From assembly GCA_003505715.1 (NCBI GenBank), contig DNXU01000531.1, positions 1-5,242 of the forward strand: a stretch of 5,242 bases of DNA. Reading direction: 5' to 3'. The notes beneath the pieces were generated by a model. It was not told where the DNA came from. It saw nothing but the letters and a program-made list of their open reading frames with translations, and did not search any database. The DNA comes from Cyanobacteria bacterium UBA8803 (GTDB taxonomy: Bacteria > Cyanobacteriota > Cyanobacteriia > Cyanobacteriales > Coleofasciculaceae). Of this stretch, positions 1-4,849 are shown piece by piece. A program made the position numbers and the translations under genes. The first letter of the stretch is position 1; each line of letters begins with the position of its first letter.

Positions 1-37
1 TGATCATGAATTAGCCCTACCAAAGAAAGGGGGGCGT

Positions 38-65
38 TTGCGTAAGCCTTATAAGTATTACGCAA
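38..65. repeat. 28-bp near-perfect palindrome over the devA stop codon
   Basis: Outer arms TTGCGTAA (38-45) and TTACGCAA (58-65) are perfect inverted repeats, and the centre CTTATAAG (48-55) is itself a palindrome. Overall 12 of 14 base pairs match, with mismatches only at 46/57 and 47/56. It covers the devA stop codon (58-60). In the devA transcript it could fold into a 3' hairpin, but no U-tract follows (a C-run comes next), so it is not a canonical terminator. An operator, an RNA-stabilising hairpin or a dispersed palindromic repeat are the alternatives. Confidence 0.6.
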
Positions 66-783
66 CAGCCAAATGGCTTGGCTGGGATACCTCTACAGCT
101 GCATCGTTACTCAAACGTCCATCCTCCATATGGACAATGCGATCGGCAATATCGAGAATTCGATTATCGTGGGTCACCATTAATATAGTGCAACCTTGTT
201 CCTTAGCAAGATGTTGCATCAACTCAACCACATCCCGACCGGATTTTTTATCGAGTGCAGCTGTGGGTTCGTCGGCTAATACTAATTTAGGATGACTCAC
301 CAGCGCCCTAGCGATCGCTACCCGTTGTTTTTGTCCGCCAGAGAGGTCTTCTGGATAGTAACTAACGCGGTTTCCTAACCCGACCGCTTCCAGCATCTGT
401 TTAGCTTTTACTGACCTTTCTTTAGCAGGAATGTGGTCATGCAGTTCCAGCGACATCTGCACGTTCTGTTGTGCCGTCAAACTTTTGAGTAAATTATGAG
501 CCTGGAAAATATAACCAATATTACGGCGTACCTGCACTAGTTGGTTTTGTTTCGCCCTACATAACTCTTGACCCAACACTTGAAGACTACCCTCTTGAGC
601 AGACCGCAATCCACCTGCCATCGTCAACAAAGTGGTCTTCCCCGAACCAGATGGCCCGGTCATAATCACAATTTCACCCTGATAAATCTCCAGGTTGATG
701 TCAAATAATGCCTGCTTACGCAGTTTCCCTTGGCCAAAGTAATGGTTGAGATTCTTAATGGCAATAACTGGTTTGGGTAACAT
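58..783 (-). CDS. devA: DevA-type ABC exporter ATPase
   Basis: Cytoplasmic ATPase of a DevBCA (MacB-like) exporter; it hydrolyses ATP to drive the DevC permease. In the 241 residues all ABC signatures are visible: Walker A GPSGSGKTT at 43-51, Q-loop Gln94 in YIFQ, signature LSGGQ at 147-151, Walker B LVLADEP at 167-173 with Glu172 as catalytic base, D-loop ALD at 176-178 and switch His205 in MVTHD. The N-terminus (IAIKNLNHYFGQGKLRKQ) is characteristic of DevA and supports the ATG at 783; the next Met is residue 41, inside the core. Length is normal for the family. It is the third gene of devB-devC-devA, 150 bp after devC. Oddly, no Shine-Dalgarno precedes the start: the upstream bases are an A/C-only heptad array. 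Family assignment is firm; the substrate is unknown. Confidence 0.95.
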   Translation of the reverse strand: MLPKPVIAIKNLNHYFGQGKLRKQALFDINLEIYQGEIVIMTGPSGSGKTTLLTMAGGLRSAQEGSLQVLGQELCRAKQNQLVQVRRNIGYIFQAHNLLKSLTAQQNVQMSLELHDHIPAKERSVKAKQMLEAVGLGNRVSYYPEDLSGGQKQRVAIARALVSHPKLVLADEPTAALDKKSGRDVVELMQHLAKEQGCTILMVTHDNRILDIADRIVHMEDGRLSNDAAVEVSQPSHLAVA

Positions 784-824
784 TGTTGTTTGTTGTTTGT
801 TATTTGTTGTTTGTTGGTTGTTGT
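783..824. repeat. Six heptad repeats (TTGTTGT) abutting the devA start
   Basis: On the plus strand six consecutive 7-mers read TTGTTGT, TTGTTGT, TTGTTAT, TTGTTGT, TTGTTGG, TTGTTGT, followed by TGG. The first unit shares base 783 with the devA start codon. On the coding strand this is an A/C-rich leader with no Shine-Dalgarno. The pattern is that of the short tandemly repeated heptanucleotides (STRR) of cyanobacteria. It is complementary to the array at 883-931. Confidence 0.9.
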
Positions 825-867
825 TGGCTAGGTTAAGTTGATTTAACTTTTGTTATGTTGTGTAAAT

Positions 868-878
868 TGATAATATCA
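868..878. repeat. 11-bp inverted repeat TGATA-N-TATCA
   Basis: A perfect 5+1+5 inverted repeat lies in the unique spacer (828-878) between the two heptad arrays and overlaps the candidate -10. It could be a small operator or simply the loop of the large hairpin. It does not match the NtcA consensus GTA-N8-TAC. Confidence 0.35.
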
Positions 879-899
879 CAAACAACCAACAACTAACAA
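870..899 (-). promoter_or_regulatory. Possible internal promoter for devA
   Basis: On the minus strand TTGTTA (894-899, 4 of 6 to the sigma-70 -35 consensus) and TATTAT (870-875, 5 of 6 to the -10) are spaced by 18 bp. The predicted start would leave a leader of roughly 80 nt before the devA ATG. The -35 lies in the heptad array, and its last base comes from the single variant unit. AT-rich DNA gives such matches easily, so this is only a candidate. Confidence 0.25.
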
Positions 900-931
900 C
901 CAACAACCAACAACCAACAACCAACAACCAA
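883..931. repeat. Seven heptad repeats (CAACCAA) after the devC stop
   Basis: Seven uninterrupted 7-mers CAACCAA; only the second unit (890-896) differs, as CAACTAA. The array ends 2 bases before the devC stop codon. Its reverse complement is a rotation of TTGTTGG, so it is an inverted copy of the array at 783-824, with a separation of about 50 bp. In the devBCA transcript the two could pair into a long stem with about one mismatch per heptad. Confidence 0.9.
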
Positions 932-933
932 TT

Positions 934-2091
934 TCAGAAAATGTCAGCAGGGTCTGCGGCTTGGAGTTTGCGCATGGCGATCGCACCCGATATCGCGCAC
1001 ATGATAATCGTCAGCATGAGAACGTTGATGGCGCGAGTGGCAACCATAAATAGGGGTAAATTAGTGGCTTGGCGGGTTAGGGCGTACAGGCCAATTGAAA
1101 GAGAAGCTCCGGGGATATAGCCGAGGATTGATAAAATTAGAGCTTCTTGAAATACCAATACCAACAAATAGAGGTCTTTGTAGCCCATGGCTTTGAGGGT
1201 GGCGTATTCAGCAATGTGGTCGGCTACGTCGGTATAAAGGATTTGGTAGACAATAATGACGCCAACGATAAAGCCCATCATTGTTCCCAGGCTGAAAATA
1301 AAGCCAATGGCTGTATTTTTGCGCCAATAATCCTTTTCAAAGTCAATAAACTCTGGGTGGGTGAGAACTTTGACATCATCCGGTACGGTAGCTCGTAAGG
1401 CGGTAGTTGTTTGGTGGAGGTCAGTACCCGGTTGCAGGGTAATTAACCCCACGCTGACCCCTTCAGCATGGCGCTTGGGAAACAGGCGTAGAAAATTTAA
1501 ATCGCTGGTGATTAAGCTACCATCGGCACCAAAGGAAGCGCCGATGCTAAACAAACCCGCGATCTTAATTTGGCGATCGCCTACTTCTGTGGTGACAGTT
1601 TGGCCGTTAGCAACTTTAGTAAGGGTCTGTTGGTAATCTCCTCTAGAGGCTCGGTCAAATAACACTGTGTCTGGTAGTTTGAGGGTATTTAGATTTTCGT
1701 TGACTCCGGGTAAATTCAACACCGCTGCTTCGGGGTCAAATCCCAAAACTAAAATTGCCGTCTTGCGGCGAGTTTGGGGGTTCTTCCAATCCGCTGTATT
1801 TATATAGAGGGCATCGGCTGATTTCACCCCAGTTATGCTCATCGCCTGGTAAAGGCGACGGCGGGGGAAGGTGTTCATATTCAACATGTTGCGGGCTTGG
1901 GGACTGATTAACACCAAGTCAGCTTCTAAATGCTGGTGCAGTCGGGTGGTGCTATCATAAAGCGCCGCTTGAAACCCCATTTGGATAAACATAAGAATAT
2001 CGGCAAAGGCAATACCAGCCAGCGCTACTAAGAGACGAGGTTTTTCGCGAGTGAGTTGCAACCAAGAGAGGGGAATTTTGCGCCGTATCAT
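934..2091 (-). CDS. devC: DevC-type ABC exporter permease
   Basis: Inner-membrane permease of the DevBCA exporter, 385 residues. Hydrophobicity gives the FtsX/MacB topology: TM1 about 20-42, a large periplasmic domain about 43-261, then three helices at about 262-285, 307-338 and 350-372, with a short cytoplasmic tail ending ADPADIF. The opening (IPLSWLQLTREKPRLLVALAGI) and the MGFQAALYDS segment after TM1 are typical of DevC. The cytoplasmic segment between TM2 and TM3 (EYATLKAMGY, about 295-304) is the usual coupling region facing the ATPase. The ATG overlaps the devB stop as ATGA (2088-2091), which suggests coupled translation, and GGAG lies 8 nt upstream. The gene is complete and undisturbed. 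In this mechanotransmission class the substrate is thought not to cross through the permease, so sequence alone does not tell what is exported. Confidence 0.94.
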   Translation of the reverse strand: MIRRKIPLSWLQLTREKPRLLVALAGIAFADILMFIQMGFQAALYDSTTRLHQHLEADLVLISPQARNMLNMNTFPRRRLYQAMSITGVKSADALYINTADWKNPQTRRKTAILVLGFDPEAAVLNLPGVNENLNTLKLPDTVLFDRASRGDYQQTLTKVANGQTVTTEVGDRQIKIAGLFSIGASFGADGSLITSDLNFLRLFPKRHAEGVSVGLITLQPGTDLHQTTTALRATVPDDVKVLTHPEFIDFEKDYWRKNTAIGFIFSLGTMMGFIVGVIIVYQILYTDVADHIAEYATLKAMGYKDLYLLVLVFQEALILSILGYIPGASLSIGLYALTRQATNLPLFMVATRAINVLMLTIIMCAISGAIAMRKLQAADPADIF

Positions 2092-3326
2092 AGCTGAATC
2101 TCCACCTTGACTTGAGAGTTGGTTAAATGAGCCACCTTAGAAGTTGCAGCGGCATCTAGGCGGATTTTGACCTCAACCACTCTGGCGTCAATGTCCGCAA
2201 TGGGGTCGGTGTTGAGGACATCTTTTTTCTGAACTTGCCAGCCAATCCGATCTACAGTTCCAGTCAGTTCCCCCTTAAAGGCACTGCTGGTAATAACGGC
2301 TCGTTGCCCTTCACGCACCTGCTCCACATCTGTTTCATAGACTTCGGCGACGGCATACATCTGCTCGGTTTGTCCCAAATCAGCAATCCCTGCATTACCA
2401 AGCGCTTCCCCAGGCCAGGTGTGAATTTCTAAAATCTGTCCCTTTCGGGGCGATCGCACGTAGGCTAAATCGAGTTCAGCTTGTGCCCGTTTGACTGCCG
2501 CGATCGCGCTATTGACTTCCGCTTGTGCTGCTTGCACATCTACCGGACGAACCTCTGCAATTCGGTTCAGGTTAGCTTGTGCCTCTTTTAACTGCTGTTG
2601 CCGTGCTTGCTCGATCCGAGCCAGATTTGCTTTAGCCTCATTAAGTTGCTGCTGTAGGGTCTCTATCGCTAAACGTTTGCTATCGCTAGTCGAGGCAGAA
2701 GTAGCTCCTTCTTGGTATAGGAACTGATAGCGTTGATATTCGGTTTCGGCATTGCGTAACTGGGCTTCTAATCGTGCTATCGTTGCAGTTTGAGCAGTAA
2801 TCTCCCCCTGCTGTTCCGCTTGGGTGCGGGCAATGGTAGCCTGTTGGGCCTGAATTTCACCCGTTTTGGCCCCGGCTTGGACTTGAGCTAAACGCGCTTG
2901 AGCTACCCTGACCTGTTCTCGTGCTTGTTCTAAAGCTGCCGAGAGGCGATCGCGAGAATCAAGAACCGCAATGACCTGTCCAGATTGGACTTTATCCCCT
3001 GGTTTAACCAGCAATTGAGCAACTCGATTCCCTTCTGCCGAAGCAGGTGCAGATAGTTGAATCACTTCTCCTTCAGGCTCCAAACGCCCCAAGGCGGTAA
3101 CCTTAGTTATTTCAGGTACAACAGTTGTCTGGATAGGGGAGGCAGTGTTTTGAGTTAATTGGAAACGCTGCGTGCCGTAAAACAGGATTCCCCCCGTAGC
3201 TAAAGTGGCAATAATTGCTAAGATGACAGTCCGTTGAGCTACAGGCTTCAAACTAACGACCTGAAAATTTGGTTGACGCTGGATGTTAGCATTCTCTGAG
3301 AAGCTCTCTGGATTGGTAAGTTGCAT
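2088..3326 (-). CDS. devB: DevB-type periplasmic adaptor (membrane fusion protein)
   Basis: HlyD/AcrA-like adaptor, 412 residues, bridging the DevC/DevA pump to an outer-membrane TolC-type channel. Visible parts in order: cytoplasmic N-terminus, one membrane anchor about 33-51 (no lipobox Cys), first lipoyl half about 78-123 (LLVKPGDKVQSGQVIAVLD), a long Ala/Gln/Glu-rich coiled-coil hairpin about 126-288, second lipoyl half about 289-312 (YVRSPRKGQILEIHTWPGE), then beta-barrel and membrane-proximal domains to the end. The hairpin tip carries Arg199, Leu203 and Ser210, matching the RxxxLxxxxxxS (RLS) motif of adaptors that dock to TolC. Both coiled-coil strands show 18-residue near-repeats. 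The start is supported by AAGGAG 10 nt upstream. First gene of the operon, overlapping devC by 4 bases and divergent from an AraC-family gene. Confidence 0.94.
   Translation of the reverse strand: MQLTNPESFSENANIQRQPNFQVVSLKPVAQRTVILAIIATLATGGILFYGTQRFQLTQNTASPIQTTVVPEITKVTALGRLEPEGEVIQLSAPASAEGNRVAQLLVKPGDKVQSGQVIAVLDSRDRLSAALEQAREQVRVAQARLAQVQAGAKTGEIQAQQATIARTQAEQQGEITAQTATIARLEAQLRNAETEYQRYQFLYQEGATSASTSDSKRLAIETLQQQLNEAKANLARIEQARQQQLKEAQANLNRIAEVRPVDVQAAQAEVNSAIAAVKRAQAELDLAYVRSPRKGQILEIHTWPGEALGNAGIADLGQTEQMYAVAEVYETDVEQVREGQRAVITSSAFKGELTGTVDRIGWQVQKKDVLNTDPIADIDARVVEVKIRLDAAATSKVAHLTNSQVKVEIQL
2100..2103 (-). promoter_or_regulatory. Shine-Dalgarno of devC
   Basis: GGAG (within GGTGGAG) sits 8 nt upstream of ATG 2091, inside the 3' end of devB. 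It supports the chosen devC start and independent ribosome loading in addition to the ATGA overlap. Confidence 0.7.
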
Positions 3327-3336
3327 AAGTCTAAGG

Positions 3337-3342
3337 CTCCTT
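3337..3342 (-). promoter_or_regulatory. Shine-Dalgarno of devB
   Basis: AAGGAG on the minus strand, 10 nt before ATG 3326. It is the strongest ribosome-binding site in the window and fixes the devB start. Confidence 0.8.
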
Positions 3343-3350
3343 TATGTTGA

Positions 3351-3370
3351 CCGTGTTTTTCCCTTCACGG
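3351..3370. promoter_or_regulatory. Small inverted repeat in the devB leader
   Basis: CCGTG (3351-3355) and CACGG (3366-3370) form a 5-bp stem with a 10-nt loop, about 9 bp upstream of the devB Shine-Dalgarno. Further out, TACTT is repeated directly at 3393-3397 and 3401-3405 with an 8-bp period. Either could serve regulator binding or leader folding; both are short enough to be chance. Confidence 0.25.
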
Positions 3371-3450
3371 GCAACCCCTGGTCATTGCTGCGTACTTAAA
3401 TACTTGATGTTTTTAAAGCGCGTAGCTCCTGTATCCTTGCGGCTATTGCT

Positions 3451-3456
3451 TATAAT
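3451..3456 (+). promoter_or_regulatory. Candidate -10 element for the AraC-family gene
   Basis: A perfect TATAAT lies 115 bp before the regulator's ATG. No good TTGACA-like -35 is found 16-18 bp upstream, so if used it may need an activator or act with a weak -35. The implied leader is about 100 nt and contains the AATTGGT heptads and the pyrimidine tract. Confidence 0.4.
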
Positions 3457-3521
3457 TTAGAGGGAAAGGCAAGGTTTCCGCAGTGACCGATGGCGACAAA
3501 AGATTGACTCAAAATGTCAGG

Positions 3522-3541
3522 AATTGGTAATTGGTAATTGG
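3522..3541. repeat. AATTGGT heptad repeat, nearly three units
   Basis: AATTGGT occurs at 3522-3528 and 3529-3535, followed by AATTGG at 3536-3541. It is another heptanucleotide tandem repeat, of a different family from the one beside devA. It lies in the leader of the AraC-family gene and contains the spurious TTG start at 3524. Confidence 0.8.
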
Positions 3542-3565
3542 CTTCCCTCTCTCTCCCTCTCCCTC
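3542..3565 (+). repeat. Pyrimidine-only tract before the regulator start
   Basis: Twenty-four consecutive C/T bases with CCCTCT recurring at 3545 and 3555, ending 6 bp before ATG 3572. It occupies the place where a Shine-Dalgarno would lie, so the regulator has none. Similar C/T-rich DNA occurs at the right end of the window. Confidence 0.8.
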
Positions 3566-3571
3566 AGTAAA

Positions 3572-4585
3572 ATGCCTTACACGGTTTGGATCAGATTAGT
3601 GCAGGCCGTTCTCAATGCTGCTGAGAAGGCCAACTTAGAGACTGAAACCTTGCTTAATGCAATTGGACTTGACTCCTCTGTCCTTCAGGATGCCGATGCG
3701 CGGATTTCTCATGAAAAACTCTCTGCTCTTTGGCAGGAAATTACCTGGCGTTCTGGAGAGGAGGCAATTGGATTGCGTCTAGCAAGCTTTGTTGAACCTG
3801 CCGCTTTCGATGTAATTGGTTACGCAGTAGACAGCAGTCCTAACTTGGGTGAAGGACTCTCACGATTGATGCGCTACATTCGGTTGATCCACGAAGGTGG
3901 GAAGTTGACCTTGGAGAAAAAAGGTAAGGTGGTAAGAATCACTCATGGGATTCCGGGGCTTGGTCTTCCCCTACCAGGAGCAGCTTGCCAGTGGGTCTTG
4001 GCTAATATCGTCTTGAGCAGTCGCAAAATGACTGGATTGGATATAGTCCCGCTGAAGGTAGGGTTTCAGCACCAACAGCCGGAGGATCTTTCTGCCTATC
4101 AGCGTCTATTTCGGGCACCTTTAGAATTTGAGCGACCTGTCAACGAAATTATCTTTGAGGCAGCACTGCTGGATCGACCCCTGCTGAGGGCTAACCCTGG
4201 ACTTTGTGCGGTGTTAGACCGTTATGTCATGGAGTTATTAACCAAGTTGCCCCAACAAGAAAGTATTGTAGATAGCGTCCGTCGCGAGATTGGTGTTGGG
4301 TTGCGGGGTGGCGATCCGGGGTTGGAGGCGATCGCCAAAAAGTTAGGATTTGCCCCTCGTACCTTACAGCGTAAGCTGAAGGAAGCAGGTACTTCCCATC
4401 AAGAACTGTTGGATCTCATGCGACAGGAACTGTCAATTCACTATTTACAGGAACGCCAAATGGCAGTGTGCGAGGTGGCCTTTCTGCTAGGGTTTTCAGA
4501 AACCAGTGCGTTTCATCGAGCCTTTAAACGTTGGACAGGGACAACTCCTGGGGAGTTCCGCCGCACCTTGAAGCAGTCAGCTTAG
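3572..4585 (+). CDS. AraC-family transcriptional regulator (Arabinose_bd + HTH)
   Basis: Cytoplasmic DNA-binding regulator, 337 residues from ATG 3572. The N-terminal 200 residues resemble the Arabinose_bd (PF12625) sensor domain found in OruR and VirS: ISHEKLSALW at 45-54, FRAPLEF at 180-186 and LLDRPLLRANP at 199-209. The C-terminal 90 residues form the AraC double helix-turn-helix: first HTH about 253-273 (AIAKKLGFAPRTLQRKL), second about 299-323 (VAFLLGFSETSAFHRAFKRW), followed by the family hallmark TGTTPGEFRR. An in-frame TTG at 3524 would add 16 residues, but these are translated from repeat and pyrimidine tracts, so the ATG is preferred even though it has no Shine-Dalgarno. Divergent from devBCA, 245 bp apart, so it plausibly controls that operon; this is inference. 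The ligand is unknown. Relatives often sense hydrophobic or amino-acid-derived molecules, but that does not identify this one. Confidence 0.9.
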   Translation: MPYTVWIRLVQAVLNAAEKANLETETLLNAIGLDSSVLQDADARISHEKLSALWQEITWRSGEEAIGLRLASFVEPAAFDVIGYAVDSSPNLGEGLSRLMRYIRLIHEGGKLTLEKKGKVVRITHGIPGLGLPLPGAACQWVLANIVLSSRKMTGLDIVPLKVGFQHQQPEDLSAYQRLFRAPLEFERPVNEIIFEAALLDRPLLRANPGLCAVLDRYVMELLTKLPQQESIVDSVRREIGVGLRGGDPGLEAIAKKLGFAPRTLQRKLKEAGTSHQELLDLMRQELSIHYLQERQMAVCEVAFLLGFSETSAFHRAFKRWTGTTPGEFRRTLKQSA

Positions 4586-4608
4586 CAGGACTTAGAACTC
4601 ATTTGTAG

Positions 4609-4633
4609 GTTGGGTCGAGAGGCGAGACCCAAC
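4609..4633 (+). terminator. Stem-loop downstream of the AraC-family gene
   Basis: Perfect 8-bp stem GTTGGGTC (4609-4616) / GACCCAAC (4626-4633) with a 9-nt loop, 23 bp after the regulator's stop and followed by TTTGATTT. The GC-rich stem and short T-run fit a weak intrinsic terminator. The sequence, with GTAG before it, also resembles the GTTGGGT...ACCCAAC intergenic repeats common in cyanobacteria, so it may be a dispersed repeat acting as a terminator. Confidence 0.55.
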
Positions 4634-4645
4634 TTTGATTTGAGC

Positions 4646-4661
4646 AATTTTGCACAAAATT
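4646..4661. repeat. 16-bp palindrome AATTTTG-CA-CAAAATT
   Basis: Perfect 7-bp arms around a 2-bp centre, 12 bp beyond the terminator stem. The short spacing suits a dimeric protein site better than an RNA hairpin. No binding protein can be named. Confidence 0.45.
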
Positions 4662-4755
4662 CTGGATTTTGACCTGAGTTACCTATAGGGGTGCCAAGCT
4701 CAGGAGTTGCGCAAACGTTCCCCAAGAGGAAACTAGAATTTTTTCTCTATCTTTT

Positions 4756-4775
4756 CCCCCTCAATTTTGAGGGGG
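4756..4775. repeat. 20-bp palindrome CCCCCTCAA / TTGAGGGGG
   Basis: Perfect 9-bp arms (4756-4764 and 4767-4775) around TT. No T-run follows on either strand, so it is not a standard terminator. It ends 2 bp before the alternative start ATG 4778 of the right-hand frame and would bury any ribosome-binding G-run there. This is one reason to prefer the start at 4850. Confidence 0.65.
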
Positions 4776-4838
4776 TAATGTGCGTAAGCCCTGAGCTGTT
4801 TAATCCTGAGCATCCCAGGCGTGAATTTTGTGTTTGCC

Positions 4839-4842
4839 GGAG
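4839..4842 (+). promoter_or_regulatory. Shine-Dalgarno for the right-hand partial gene
   Basis: GGAG, in CCGGAGAAG, lies 7 nt before ATG 4850. It decides between the in-frame start candidates 4778, 4847 and 4850 in favour of 4850. Confidence 0.45.
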
Positions 4843-4849
4843 AAGTGTG

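Larger units (their letters stand above)
311..4335. repeat. HIP1 octamers (GCGATCGC), seven copies
   Basis: GCGATCGC is present at 311-318, 977-984, 1573-1580, 2450-2457, 2500-2507, 2946-2953 and 4328-4335, all inside devA, devC, devB or the AraC-family gene. Chance expectation in this length is well below one copy. HIP1 abundance is a known trait of many cyanobacterial genomes and is the main lineage evidence here. None occurs in the last 900 bp. Confidence 0.9.

Noticed and set aside
862..875. NtcA-like site (GTA-N8-TAC) in the devC-devA spacer, expected from nitrogen-controlled devBCA operons
   Set aside because: Only GTA-N8-ATA is present, so the right half-site is missing; no good match was noticed upstream of devB either.
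783..931. Heptad arrays as a CRISPR array
   Set aside because: Units are 7 bp and contiguous with no spacers of unique sequence; this is simple tandem repetition.
38..2727. Plus-strand open frames at 38-295, 1147-1398, 1361-1636, 2235-2432 and 2491-2727
   Set aside because: All lie antisense to the well-supported devA, devC and devB genes and have no recognisable domains.
3524..3571. TTG start extending the AraC-family protein by 16 residues
   Set aside because: The extra residues are encoded by the AATTGGT heptads and the C/T tract. The natural family N-terminus begins at ATG 3572.
39..4790. TGCGTAAGCC shared by 39-48 and 4781-4790, both after a G-run, as a mobile-element end
   Set aside because: Only 10 identical bases and the flanks differ. 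Several such matches are expected by chance in 5 kb, and there is no transposase or target duplication.
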